Shown: positions 27,987 to 36,458 of the stretch, piece by piece | Position numbering within the stretch: position 1 is the first letter of the stretch | Layout of the letters: each line of letters opens with the position of its first letter | From: Flavonifractor sp. An112 | Lineage (GTDB): Bacteria; Bacillota; Clostridia; Oscillospirales; Oscillospiraceae | Reading direction: 5' to 3' | DNA: 64,000 nucleotides | Assembly (NCBI RefSeq): GCF_002161085.1 | Contig: NZ_NFLU01000009.1 | Coordinates: forward strand, 62,001 to 126,000 | Notes under the pieces: model-generated | Databases searched by the model: none | What the model saw: only the letters and a program-made list of their open reading frames with translations | Told to the model about the DNA's origin: nothing | Position numbers and translations under genes: made by a program

Positions 27987-28025
27987 AGGAGCGCCCGCCC
28001 GCGCGGGCGGGCGCTCCTTTTTATA
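27987..28025 (+). terminator. Strong hairpin between rpsB and tsf
   Basis: Arms AGGAGCGCCCGCCCGC / GCGGGCGGGCGCTCCT followed by TTTTTAT. It would end or attenuate transcription between the two genes, and no clear tsf promoter was found. Confidence 0.85.
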
Positions 28026-28048
28026 ATTGAGATGGAGGTAATGTGATC

Positions 28049-28963
28049 ATGGCAATCACTGCAAAAGACGTACAGGCCCTGCGCGAGATGACCGGCGTGG
28101 GCATGATGGACTGCAAGAAGGCCCTCACCGAGGCCGAGGGCAACATGGATAAGGCTGTTGAGATCCTGCGCGAGAAGGGTCTGGCTGCTTCTCAGAAGAA
28201 GGCTGGCCGCATCGCCGCCGAGGGTATGGCTTACGCTACCGTGGTGGACGGCATCGGCGTGGTGGTCGAGGTTAACGCCGAGACCGACTTCGTGGGCAAG
28301 AACGAGAAGTTCGTCGACTTCGTGAAGGGTGTTGCCGCTGTTGTGGCCGCCAACAAGCCCGCTGACCTGGACGCTCTGATGGCTCTGCCCTATGGCAACG
28401 GCCGCACCGTGCAGGAGGAGCAGCAGGAGATGGTGCTGGTCATCGGCGAGAACATCAAGGTCCGCCGCTTTGCCTTCTTCACCGATGGTATCTCCGTGCC
28501 CTATGTCCATGCCGGCGGCAAGATCGGCGTGCTGGTGAACCTGGAGACCAGCCTGTCCGCCGAGCAGGTTGAGACCGTTGGTAAGGACGTGGCCATGCAG
28601 ATCGCCGCTCTGAATCCCCGCTTCTGGGATAAGAGCCAGGTGGATCAGGCCACTCTGGACGAGGAGAAGAAGATCCTGCTGGTCCAGATGGAGAACGATC
28701 CCAAGATGGCTTCCAAGCCTGAGAAGGTGAAGGAGGGCATCGTGGCTGGCAAGCTGGGCAAGTTCTATAAGGAGAACTGCCTGCTGCAGCAGGAGTTCGT
28801 GAAGGACAACTCCATGACCGTGGAGCAGTATATCGCTTCCGCTGCCAAGGCTCTGGGCGGCGCTGTGACCTTCAAGAACGCTGTTCGCTTTGAGAAGGGC
28901 GAGGGCATCGAGAAGAAGCAGGAGAACTTCGCTGAGGAGATCGCCAAGCAGCTGGGCAAGTAA
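28049..28963 (+). CDS. tsf: Elongation factor Ts
   Basis: A 304-residue EF-Ts, nucleotide exchange factor for EF-Tu. It starts MAITAKDVQALREMTGVGMM with the classic GMMDCKKALTEAEG, then LAASQKKAGRIAAEGMAYA and VVVEVNAETDFVGKNEKF. ATG at 28049 follows GGAGG by 10 nt. pyrH and frr, its common followers, are not seen; instead the Tn7-like element starts right after the terminator. Confidence 0.97.
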   Translation: MAITAKDVQALREMTGVGMMDCKKALTEAEGNMDKAVEILREKGLAASQKKAGRIAAEGMAYATVVDGIGVVVEVNAETDFVGKNEKFVDFVKGVAAVVAANKPADLDALMALPYGNGRTVQEEQQEMVLVIGENIKVRRFAFFTDGISVPYVHAGGKIGVLVNLETSLSAEQVETVGKDVAMQIAALNPRFWDKSQVDQATLDEEKKILLVQMENDPKMASKPEKVKEGIVAGKLGKFYKENCLLQQEFVKDNSMTVEQYIASAAKALGGAVTFKNAVRFEKGEGIEKKQENFAEEIAKQLGK

Positions 28964-29016
28964 TTGTGTACTTGTCCCCCCGCAAACAAGCACATTGTCC
29001 CTAAATAATGACTCAC

Positions 29017-29057
29017 AAAAGAGTCCGAGGAAATTCGTTTCCCCGGGCTCTTTTTTA
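29017..29057 (+). terminator. tsf terminator
   Basis: Arms AAGAGTCCG-GGAAA / TTTCC-CCGGGCTCTT followed by TTTTTT. It marks the last chromosomal feature before the transposon-like DNA. Confidence 0.85.
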
Positions 29058-29139
29058 TTTATTTTCTGTTTTTAGCCCGGGTTTGGCTTGATTTAGAACT
29101 AATTTAGAATTTTTTGAGAAAGAGATTGGGCGAGCAGCT

Positions 29140-29353
29140 TGTGGTCAAAATGGTTGGACAAACGACCAGGTTGGAGTGGGATGATCACATGGTATCTAAG
29201 GGAAATGGCAATTAACTCAAAAAATTGACAGCGAAATTTGAATTAAATGAAAAATTTGCGGGTAGTATCATCAAATTTTTGATTTAATTCAATTTTTGGA
29301 CGCAAAATTTTGAGCTAATTCCGTGCCATCATCAAAATTTTGAGTTAATTCAA
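29140..29353 (+). repeat. Candidate Tn7-like transposon end with TnsB-site-like repeats
   Basis: Three direct copies of a 20-nt motif: 29271-29290 tcaaatttttgatttaattc, 29302-29321 gcaaaattttgagctaattc and 29332-29351 tcaaaattttgagttaattc, spaced 31 and 30 nt. One shorter inverted copy lies at 29210-29228 and a degenerate one at 29231-29249. This spacing is what TnsB-binding sites in Tn7-like ends look like. TGTGGTC at 29140 could be the tip, but no matching far end was found. Confidence 0.6.
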
Positions 29354-29421
29354 GGGAGATAAGCAAAAATTGCTGGTACAGAAATAGCTGGAGGAGTAAC
29401 TATTTAGGGGGGGCAAGATAC

Positions 29422-29805
29422 ATGGAACGGACGGGAGAGCGCACACGAGACATCCGATTTTACAGTAACAAGAACGGAGATATCGTATGCCTGCACAGTA
29501 AGTGGGCGAGGAATTACGCACGATGGTTGGAGGAGCAAGCGTGGGTGCAGAGTTATCAGGTAGGTTGTCCTCTGGATGCCGACATCATGGGCCGCATATC
29601 ACGGGCGGGCATACGCACGGACTACCTACAGACCGGGTGGGCTACCGACTTTGTCATCCGGTACGCTGATGGACACAAAGGCGTAAGAGAGCTAGTGCAG
29701 CGAGGACAGTTGAAGAAAAAGGCCCATGTAGAGCGCCTGGAGCTATCTCGCAGGTACTGGGCGGCGACCGATACGGAGTGGATGGTGGTGATCGTAGATG
29801 GATAG
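29422..29805 (+). CDS. tnsA: TnsA-like transposase nuclease subunit, apparently active-site degenerate
   Basis: A 127-residue single-domain TnsA, about half the length of Tn7 TnsA and lacking the C-terminal winged helix. The fold is recognisable: SKWARNYARWLEEQAWVQSY, then GWATDFVIRYADGHKGVREL, then HVERLELSRRYW. Family members normally have Glu in the first block, Asp in the middle and a Lys two after the third acid. Here Ala29 replaces the Glu, Asp76 is kept, and Val92 replaces the Lys after Glu90. Its stop overlaps the tnsB start by 8 nt. In Tn7 this subunit nicks the 5' ends, so its loss would give replicative cointegrates. Confidence 0.82.
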   Translation: MERTGERTRDIRFYSNKNGDIVCLHSKWARNYARWLEEQAWVQSYQVGCPLDADIMGRISRAGIRTDYLQTGWATDFVIRYADGHKGVRELVQRGQLKKKAHVERLELSRRYWAATDTEWMVVIVDG

Positions 29806-31516
29806 ACCACTGCGCTTTGTGAAACGATTGGGCGCCATATATCGAGTTTTGCTTGAGACTCCGGCCGGCTGCTGGCTGACTGACTGTAACGGCCCCTCTC
29901 CACCATTTTTTGAGGTCAGCTTGGACAGGTATGAGCGAGTACCAGCACCGAATAGTTGGATGGACGAGCACACTATAACACCGGCTCAAGAAGTCCGCCT
30001 GAGGATGATCCAGCCGATGATGGACTGCGACGACTGCATCTCAGACAAAACCCTGCGCTACAAGATGGCGGCAGAGGCGGCACAGCAGCACCAGACTACG
30101 ACACGCCGCATCCTGCGGCTGTACTACCGGTATCTTGCCACAGGACGACTCACGCAAAAGCGGACACAGCAGGCCAGCAAAAGCAATCAGATGATAGAGC
30201 GGGCAATCCGGCGATACTATTTTGGTGCCAAACGGCTATCCCTAAGATCCGCTTATGAGATGATGCTGCTGGAGGACTATGTGGGACCCGAGGGAGAGAT
30301 GGATAGCGATGCTCCGACATGGTCTCAATTCCGGCACTACTACTATGGACACGGGTTTCATCGTGATCCTCAAAAAATCATTGCCCGGGAAGGCCTTACC
30401 AAATATCAGAGAGACCATCGGCCTGCATGGGGATCCTCTGCCGGATGGCGGTCACAGCCCGGGAGCTATCAGATGGATGCCACACAGGCGGATATCTACC
30501 TGGTGTCCAGGCAGGAACGATCCATCGTGGTGGGCAGGCCGTATATCTACTTGGCGGTAGACACAGCCACCCACCTGATTGCTGGTGTCTATATCGGATT
30601 TTCATGCGATGAGACTGCTGTGATGGCTTGCATTGAGCAGGCCACTATGGATAAGGTAGCATATTGTGCCCGCTATGGAATCGAGATCACTCCGGAGCAA
30701 TGGCCATCTGCTGGGATGCCATCGGAGATCATCACGGATCAGGGGCGTGAGTTTTTTGGTCCCAGAATGTCGGAACTATGCCGCCGGTATGGTCTGGAAG
30801 TACTGACCTTACCGCCATTTCGGCCGGACTGCAAGGGGGCCGTCGAAAAAACGATTGATCTGCTGCAGCAAAGATACAAGCCTATGCTGCGGGGCCGTGG
30901 CGTAATCGAGGATGACGCACAAGAGCGATGGGCTACCGACTACCGCACGCAGGCAACCCTTGACCTTGATGATTTTGCACGGGTTGTAATCCACTCTGTA
31001 CTGTACCTAAACAGCGGGAGACTTGTCGATGGCAAGACTCCAGCAGAAAGATGGACGGAGCTATCACCCCGATTGATGGCGGTGGATCCTCAGGAGCTGC
31101 ACATACAGACGCTGCCACGGGATACCGCCAAGCTGACCCGTAAGGGCCTCCGGATCAATCGTATGTGGTACGCCCCGGATGATGCAGATGGGTTGACCAT
31201 TGGAGACAGCTATACGGTTGCCTATGACCCGGCAGACCTGCGCCGTATCCATATCATCTTGGCTGACTGGATCTGTCCATGTCATGCAATTGGGATTGGC
31301 CAGCCGCTTTCCGAAATTGAATGGGAAAAAGCACATAAAGCAGCCAAGAAGAACAGGGGAGCGGCCCGTGCAAAAGAGACAGCATCAAGTATTGCCGCCA
31401 CCCAGGCCATCCGAGCCATCATTGAGCACGCAGATAGTCACAGGGAGACAATACAGCGAGTCGATGGAGAGCAAATTAAACAGGACAAGCTCACAGAAAG
31501 GGGGCAACTGACATGA
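29798..31516 (+). CDS. tnsB: TnsB-like DDE transposase
   Basis: A 572-residue integrase-fold transposase that cuts and joins the 3' ends. N-terminal helix-turn-helix regions are seen at about residues 85-150, then the catalytic core: Asp227 in SYQMDATQADIYL, Asp314 in IITDQGREFFGPRM, and Glu350 in CKGAVEKTIDLLQQ, giving D-D-35-E spacing. A beta-barrel follows at ERWTELSPRLMAVDP and the C-terminal tail is basic, for contact with TnsC. Start overlaps tnsA and end overlaps tnsC by 4 nt, so the three are one translational unit. Confidence 0.93.
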   Translation: MDRPLRFVKRLGAIYRVLLETPAGCWLTDCNGPSPPFFEVSLDRYERVPAPNSWMDEHTITPAQEVRLRMIQPMMDCDDCISDKTLRYKMAAEAAQQHQTTTRRILRLYYRYLATGRLTQKRTQQASKSNQMIERAIRRYYFGAKRLSLRSAYEMMLLEDYVGPEGEMDSDAPTWSQFRHYYYGHGFHRDPQKIIAREGLTKYQRDHRPAWGSSAGWRSQPGSYQMDATQADIYLVSRQERSIVVGRPYIYLAVDTATHLIAGVYIGFSCDETAVMACIEQATMDKVAYCARYGIEITPEQWPSAGMPSEIITDQGREFFGPRMSELCRRYGLEVLTLPPFRPDCKGAVEKTIDLLQQRYKPMLRGRGVIEDDAQERWATDYRTQATLDLDDFARVVIHSVLYLNSGRLVDGKTPAERWTELSPRLMAVDPQELHIQTLPRDTAKLTRKGLRINRMWYAPDDADGLTIGDSYTVAYDPADLRRIHIILADWICPCHAIGIGQPLSEIEWEKAHKAAKKNRGAARAKETASSIAATQAIRAIIEHADSHRETIQRVDGEQIKQDKLTERGQLT

Positions 31517-32841
31517 GCAAGTATCCAGCTGGCCATGCGGCCAGCGCCATCTATGAGGGCTCATCAGGCAACCCATACCTGGACGCCATGCCCGACATGC
31601 TCTCACCGGAGCAATTTGCCCGGGTCATCGCAAGTTACCCACCTATCCCCCATGATCTGGCTCAGATGTCGCCTGAGGAGCGCCGGGGGCTGCTGCCGTC
31701 TCTGGCATCCATCTATGTGCCGATGCCATACCAGTACGCCATCTATGACACGCTATACCGGGCAATCGCCACGACATACCGTACGGCCGATGTGGTAGAG
31801 TCGACCAGGGCAATCAACGCCTACTACTGCGGCCAGAGCACCGACTATGCCACGCAGGCAGACAGCGGGTCAATCTTAGGGGTTCCAGGGTGCGGCAAGA
31901 CGGCCACCGTGCGCCGATGTCTATCCACGATGCCACAGGTGATCGAGCATGTGGAGTACCAGGGGCAGCCCTTGTTCTGTAAGCAGATACTGTGGCTCCA
32001 TGTTGAATGTCCGAGTGACTGCTCGGTCAAGACGCTTGGATTTGGGATTATGGCCGCACTTGATCGGGCTATCGGCTCAAAATACTTACAATCAACACAG
32101 GGTCTAAGGTCGGCCTCGGCATCTGCAATCTCAGTACAGACAAAAATCCTGCTTACCAACCATCATGTGGGGCTATTGGTAGTCGACGAGATCCAGAATG
32201 CAGTGCTGACCGCCCGTAAAAACCGTCAGGAAAAGCCCCTGCTTAGGTTTTTGGTCGAGCTCACCAACGAGACGATGACCTCAATCTATTTTGTTGGCAC
32301 CCCAATGGCAGAAGAGCTTTTTGTATCCCAGGAGCATCTCAAACGGCGCACCAGAGGTATCCGACTGGCCCCATTTAAACCAGATGGTGCGTACTTGGAG
32401 TTTGTCAGCAGAATCTGGCCATACCAATACACATGGCAATTGGCAGAGCTGACTACCTCGCTTACCAATAAGCTATACGATTGCAGCGGTGGCATACCAG
32501 CCTACATCATCAAGATATTTGGGGAATCACAGGTCCAGGCCCTGCTGCAAGGTCGTAGCTGCATAAATGAAAAAGTCATTCAGCAAGCGGTAGACATTTT
32601 GGCTATCAAGGTGCCCCGGACTTATGCAGCGGGCACCCACATTTCGGACTTTGAAATTGGGGTACAAGCGCCAGAGCCGCCTCCAGAGCAAGAAGAGGTG
32701 CCCAGGAAATACGCAGTCAAAAGAGGCCGTAAGGCAGCACAGAGGGATGATGGAGATTTACTTGTTGCGTACAACAATAAAGTGGATATCCAGGCTCATC
32801 TCAGTGAAAACGGATATCTGGAGGCGGATTATCATGGGTAG
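31513..32841 (+). CDS. tnsC: TnsC-like AAA+ ATPase
   Basis: A 442-residue regulator that links target recognition to the transposase. Walker A is GVPGCGKTATVRR near residue 123, Walker B is VGLLVVDEIQNAV near residue 221, sensor-type SIYFVGTPM follows and an RTRGIRLAP stretch comes next. The start ATG overlaps the tnsB stop. Tn7 TnsC forms filaments on target DNA, and this is expected to do the same with the TniQ protein encoded next. Confidence 0.92.
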   Translation: MSKYPAGHAASAIYEGSSGNPYLDAMPDMLSPEQFARVIASYPPIPHDLAQMSPEERRGLLPSLASIYVPMPYQYAIYDTLYRAIATTYRTADVVESTRAINAYYCGQSTDYATQADSGSILGVPGCGKTATVRRCLSTMPQVIEHVEYQGQPLFCKQILWLHVECPSDCSVKTLGFGIMAALDRAIGSKYLQSTQGLRSASASAISVQTKILLTNHHVGLLVVDEIQNAVLTARKNRQEKPLLRFLVELTNETMTSIYFVGTPMAEELFVSQEHLKRRTRGIRLAPFKPDGAYLEFVSRIWPYQYTWQLAELTTSLTNKLYDCSGGIPAYIIKIFGESQVQALLQGRSCINEKVIQQAVDILAIKVPRTYAAGTHISDFEIGVQAPEPPPEQEEVPRKYAVKRGRKAAQRDDGDLLVAYNNKVDIQAHLSENGYLEADYHG

Positions 32842-32895
32842 CCCAAAGACGCACCGGGGCACTGTTGCACTTGCACATCTGATGGTCTTGCACTG

Positions 32896-34104
32896 ATGCT
32901 GACCTATTTTCCATCCCCATACCCAGACGAGTGGTGGTACTCGGTCCTTTGCCGTTACCATGTGCAATCTGGGCACCCCAAGCACGCAACCACCATCAGT
33001 GAGTTGTACAATGGCCGTCCAATGGTGCATGGCAGGCTTGTCCCAGGTGGTGACTGCACCGCCGTCTTATCCAATTTACCGCCAGGGGTGCTGTCGATCG
33101 ATGATGTACTGGCCAATCATACCTTGCTGCCATACTATACCAGATTCTTTCAAGCGGATAAAAAGCGACAGGTATGGGATGCATTACGGGCTGGCCATGG
33201 ATCAGGAATTACCAGCGTTCGAACGCAGACGCCAGATGGTACGGAGGGGCTCAAATTCTGCCCTCTCTGCTATCGAGTGGACGAGTCGAAGTATGGGGAG
33301 CCATACTGGCACAGGGTCCACCAGATACCATTGATGCCATTATGCCCGACCCATAAGATCCCGCTCGTATCCGTGCCAGTCAAATTCGCACGCCTTTCGG
33401 AACTATTTCTTCCGCTGGCATCTGTTCGCATTCAGGAAGCTGAAAGCGTGATTGAAACATGGATGGAACCGCTGACAGATATGATTACTGCTCTGTTGTG
33501 CGGTAACTATGCGCCAACAATCGGACACAGCAACCTACACACGGCGTTGATCGCACACGGATATGGAGAGGATCGGGTAAGCCGATATCAATCAATCGAT
33601 GTATCAAAGATTCAGCGGGCCGTGCTGGAGTACTATGGGCAGCATATCTACGAGCAATATTTTGGAAAACTGTCCGCCTCCGTGATGGCAAGAATGACAC
33701 GATGGCAGTTATCTTCGCCAGATCGGTATGCACTGCTCGCTGTGATGGTTGGGATGGATGCAGACACTCTATTTGGGCCGGCCATTGAGCCAACCGATCC
33801 ACTGCTGGAGCGGTTACTGCGTTACAAGGCGACCGGCCTTGTCTACGGCAAAAATGACTTGGCTGCAAAGATGGGCATCCAACCCGGGCAGCTGGACTCG
33901 TTGTCGGCAAAGTATCATATAGAGCCCTTTTGGCGGCAGATCCGGCAGGAGCGCAACCGGTGTATCCGGTTGTTGCTAACAGACAATGAGTATGATGTTA
34001 TCGCACGAGCAGCGAAAGAAAACGGCAACACACAGCTTGCTGTGTTTGTAAGATCAGTCATCTTGGAGGTTTTGAAAAACAAGGAGGAATTGTTATGCGA
34101 ATGA
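32896..34104 (+). CDS. tniQ: TniQ/TnsD-family target-selection protein
   Basis: A 402-residue TniQ protein. The N-terminus YFPSPYPDEWWYSVLCRYHVQSG is the TniQ hallmark (pPDElwySwlaRyh). Zinc ligands are seen in LKFCPLCYRVDESKYGEPYWHR and LMPLCPTHKIPL. The rest is helical with a C-terminal helix-turn-helix-like part. Longer TnsD proteins bind a specific attachment site; this may read the site next to tsf, which is inference. Its ATG overlaps the end of a 20-codon frame that starts at 32834 (TGATG), giving coupling in place of a clear ribosome site. Confidence 0.9.
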   Translation: MLTYFPSPYPDEWWYSVLCRYHVQSGHPKHATTISELYNGRPMVHGRLVPGGDCTAVLSNLPPGVLSIDDVLANHTLLPYYTRFFQADKKRQVWDALRAGHGSGITSVRTQTPDGTEGLKFCPLCYRVDESKYGEPYWHRVHQIPLMPLCPTHKIPLVSVPVKFARLSELFLPLASVRIQEAESVIETWMEPLTDMITALLCGNYAPTIGHSNLHTALIAHGYGEDRVSRYQSIDVSKIQRAVLEYYGQHIYEQYFGKLSASVMARMTRWQLSSPDRYALLAVMVGMDADTLFGPAIEPTDPLLERLLRYKATGLVYGKNDLAAKMGIQPGQLDSLSAKYHIEPFWRQIRQERNRCIRLLLTDNEYDVIARAAKENGNTQLAVFVRSVILEVLKNKEELLCE

Positions 34105-34397
34105 AACAGCACCGGCGAATATTAAAGGAAGTATTGGAAACAGACGAAAAAGAACGCGAGCAGGAGATTGAGCGCATGATGCCAACATTGTGCAGTTTAG
34201 TAGATGACGCCACCTATATAACAGGGCTGGAAGATGGCGTAGGTGCATTGATAGCGCTGTACATCCTGTGTACCAGTCACAATATCAATACCGTTGATTA
34301 TTATCAGGATATTAAAACCCGCTTGATGAATCTGATCGATCATCTGCAGGATAATATGCTGCGAAAATTCCCTCCTCAAGGTTCAACGGAGGCCTAA
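34095..34397 (+). CDS. Transposon-borne small protein, paralogue A
   Basis: A 100-residue acidic helical protein with no recognised family. The block GLEDGVGALIALYILCTSHNINTVDYYQDIKTRL is clearly related to the next gene (VEDGAAAIAAMYTLCVDDGLNTVAEYLELKDRL), so the two are tandem paralogues. It overlaps the end of tniQ by 10 nt, which suggests it belongs to the transposition operon. No membrane, Cys pair or catalytic motif seen. Confidence 0.7.
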   Translation: MRMKQHRRILKEVLETDEKEREQEIERMMPTLCSLVDDATYITGLEDGVGALIALYILCTSHNINTVDYYQDIKTRLMNLIDHLQDNMLRKFPPQGSTEA

Positions 34398-34399
34398 GT

Positions 34400-34753
34400 A
34401 TGGACAAGTATCGCAAGATTTTGCAGGTAGCGAGAGAAAAAAGCGAGAAAAAAGATCAGCTGAAAACGGCAGAGGTCATCGCAGAGACTATGTGTCTGTC
34501 GGTCGATGAGAGCCCGCACATGATTGCCGTGGAGGATGGGGCAGCAGCGATTGCCGCTATGTATACCCTGTGCGTAGATGATGGACTCAACACTGTAGCG
34601 GAATATCTTGAACTCAAGGATCGCCTTGATGGACTCCTGGGCGACATGCACGACAAGATGCGGGAGATATACCCGGTACCTGCGCAGAGGGATCCAGGGG
34701 ACAAGTCCATGCCGTGCATTGGCGCCGATGCGGTCCAGGAGGAGTGTATATGA
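34400..34753 (+). CDS. Transposon-borne small protein, paralogue B
   Basis: A 117-residue protein related to the preceding gene and separated from it by 2 nt. Its N-terminal KYRKILQVAREKSEKKDQL and the shared central helix block suggest a helical dimer. The C-terminal 25 residues (after VPAQRDP) are extra. It ends with an ATGA overlap to the next gene. Role unknown; a transposition accessory factor or a cargo regulator are both possible. Confidence 0.7.
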   Translation: MDKYRKILQVAREKSEKKDQLKTAEVIAETMCLSVDESPHMIAVEDGAAAIAAMYTLCVDDGLNTVAEYLELKDRLDGLLGDMHDKMREIYPVPAQRDPGDKSMPCIGADAVQEECI

Positions 34754-35034
34754 TATGGATGGATAGTTACGCCAAGATCCACGCACTTACTTTCAGCTGG
34801 ATTTCCTGCGAGGATGACTTGACTGATTGGACGGATGAGGCCCTATGGCCTCTGATATCCCACGCTGATATCGAGTCCATGATGTGGGCCATGTCTGCGT
34901 TTGTGGCGATTACCTCCAGGCCACCCCCTGCTGGTGTTAACCCTCGTGTCTACCGGCTGGCGTGTAGGATAATTGCCGATAAAATTGAGCAGGCAATCGA
35001 AGCAAAGCTCAAAATGGCAGAGGTGTGTCCATAA
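34750..35034 (+). CDS. Hypothetical small protein, 94 aa
   Basis: Start ATG overlaps the stop of paralogue B (ATGA). The 94-residue product is Trp-rich in the first half (MIWMDSYAKIHALTFSWIS, ALWPLISHADIESMMWAM) and ends in a basic helix. No family recognised. It lies in the same reading-coupled series as the tns genes and the resolvase, so probably an element-specific accessory. Confidence 0.6.
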   Translation: MIWMDSYAKIHALTFSWISCEDDLTDWTDEALWPLISHADIESMMWAMSAFVAITSRPPPAGVNPRVYRLACRIIADKIEQAIEAKLKMAEVCP

Positions 35035-35098
35035 AGCATGTGATTGGCGTTACACACGGGAGGCCCCTATTTGGAGGCCTCCAAGAGGGGGAAATGAG

Positions 35099-35728
35099 GT
35101 GAAATCTGCAACGAAAACGGCAGAGGGGATTATCGTTACACATGGGTATGCCAGATGCAGCACAAATGAGACCCGTCAAGTTATCGACCGACAAGTGAGG
35201 GAACTCAAGGCAGCTGGGGCAACCAGAATATGGATGGAGTATGAGCACGGGGATGCCGAAATCAAAGAGCAGCAGGCTATGATGTGGGATACAGTCCATC
35301 CTGGGGACACAGTAATCATCACAGAGCCATCCCGCCTGTCTCGCTCGGTGCAGCAGTTTTGCTCTATCGTTGAGATAATCAAGTCCAAGCGCATCAGGCT
35401 ACAAATCTTAGGGAGTATCACTATCGACTGTAGAACGACTGAGCCGGACCCGATGACTGTGGCCTTTCTCCAGCTCATAGCTGTCTTTAGCGAGCTTGAA
35501 TTGAGTATGATCCGGGCCAGAGTGCGCTCCGGTGTGGCCAACGCCAGGGCCAAAGGCAAACAGTTGGGCCGCCCGCCCATCACGGTAGAGCGCATCCCAG
35601 ATAGTTTTTTTCGATACTATGTGAAATACCAATGCAAAGAAATCAATGTGACAGAGCTGGCCAGACTGGCACAGGTAAGTCGCCCCACAGTCTACCGATA
35701 TTTGTCCGCCATTCGGGCTAGGAAATAA
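35099..35728 (+). CDS. Serine recombinase (resolvase/invertase family)
   Basis: A 209-residue serine resolvase. The GTG at 35099 is chosen because AGAGGGGG lies just upstream and it leaves the normal N-terminus; the longer frame overlaps the previous gene. Catalytic Ser21 is in HGYARCSTNETRQVIDRQ, then the arginine-bearing SRLSRSVQQFCSIVE, the ELELSMIRARVRSGVANARA core helix and a C-terminal helix-turn-helix (NVTELARLAQVSRPTVYRYL). Small resolvases of this kind split cointegrates made by replicative transposons, which fits the defective-looking TnsA. Confidence 0.92.
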   Translation: MKSATKTAEGIIVTHGYARCSTNETRQVIDRQVRELKAAGATRIWMEYEHGDAEIKEQQAMMWDTVHPGDTVIITEPSRLSRSVQQFCSIVEIIKSKRIRLQILGSITIDCRTTEPDPMTVAFLQLIAVFSELELSMIRARVRSGVANARAKGKQLGRPPITVERIPDSFFRYYVKYQCKEINVTELARLAQVSRPTVYRYLSAIRARK

Positions 35729-35750
35729 AAAAGAAGGAAGGCTAAGTGAT

Positions 35751-36074
35751 ATGACGGAATGCTACCGCTATGCTGTCGACACCTACGCGCAGATGACAGA
35801 GGATGAAAAAGCGAAAATCTCCCTGGAGTTGCTATATAACGCCATCTGTTACTATCATGGTGAGGCAGAAGAAATCGTACAAGAGTTGCTGCGCATGGAT
35901 CAGGAAACTCTTAGCAAATTTGAGGCCTCATTAGCTGCAACGAGACAGCAAGTCAAAAAGATGCATCAGGCTGCACTGGCTGCAATGTCTGCCCTGAGAC
36001 AGTCTGTATTTGCGTCCGGAGATGTGGAAGACATCTTATTTTATCGCATAGCCAATAACCTGCCCATTGAATAA
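35751..36074 (+). CDS. Hypothetical small helical protein, 107 aa
   Basis: Preceded by AAGAAGGAAGG. A 107-residue protein predicted to be mostly helix (LLYNAICYYHGEAEEIVQEL, then KFEASLAATRQQVKKMHQAA). No membrane span or metal motif. It follows the resolvase and is read in the same direction, so it is probably cargo of the same element. Family not recognised. Confidence 0.6.
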   Translation: MTECYRYAVDTYAQMTEDEKAKISLELLYNAICYYHGEAEEIVQELLRMDQETLSKFEASLAATRQQVKKMHQAALAAMSALRQSVFASGDVEDILFYRIANNLPIE

Positions 36075-36131
36075 CACTAGGGACTTGCTAGTAATCAGGA
36101 GATATATCACTTGGATAAGGAGGAAATCATT

Positions 36132-36458
36132 ATGAAAAAAGAAGGAAATACTAATCCGACTGTGGATGAAATCCTTGAAGAGATTGAAAATGCCGGACTG
36201 GATGTCCCGAAGGTGCAATGCAGCATCTGCGGCAGGGATAGACCGGCCCATGCTGTATACACATTACCGGAGGTCTGGCGCCATGGGAGACGGCTGGCGC
36301 TATATATGCTGGGCAAGGCGCCCAGGCCGGCGCCGGTGGACGAGGAGGCAATGATCCGCAAATATGGGTACACGGCCCGGGATGTATTTTGCTGTGACTG
36401 CTGGCTGGATCTCATCCTGGATGGTGTGCATAAACACGGAGAGTCAACTGATAAATAG
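36132..36458 (+). CDS. Small zinc-finger-like protein, 108 aa
   Basis: ATG at 36132 has AAGGAGGAAATCATT before it. The 108-residue product has two Cys pairs, CSICGRDR near residue 30 and CCDCW near residue 88, spaced as a zinc-knuckle pair. Between them is an Arg-rich helix (EVWRHGRRLALYMLG). No recognised family. It is the last protein gene before the non-coding zone and is followed by the palindromic terminator-like hairpin at 36491. Confidence 0.6.
   Translation: MKKEGNTNPTVDEILEEIENAGLDVPKVQCSICGRDRPAHAVYTLPEVWRHGRRLALYMLGKAPRPAPVDEEAMIRKYGYTARDVFCCDCWLDLILDGVHKHGESTDK

Noticed and set aside
29422-34104. CRISPR-associated transposon
   Set aside because: No cas genes or repeat array near tnsABC-tniQ in the window.
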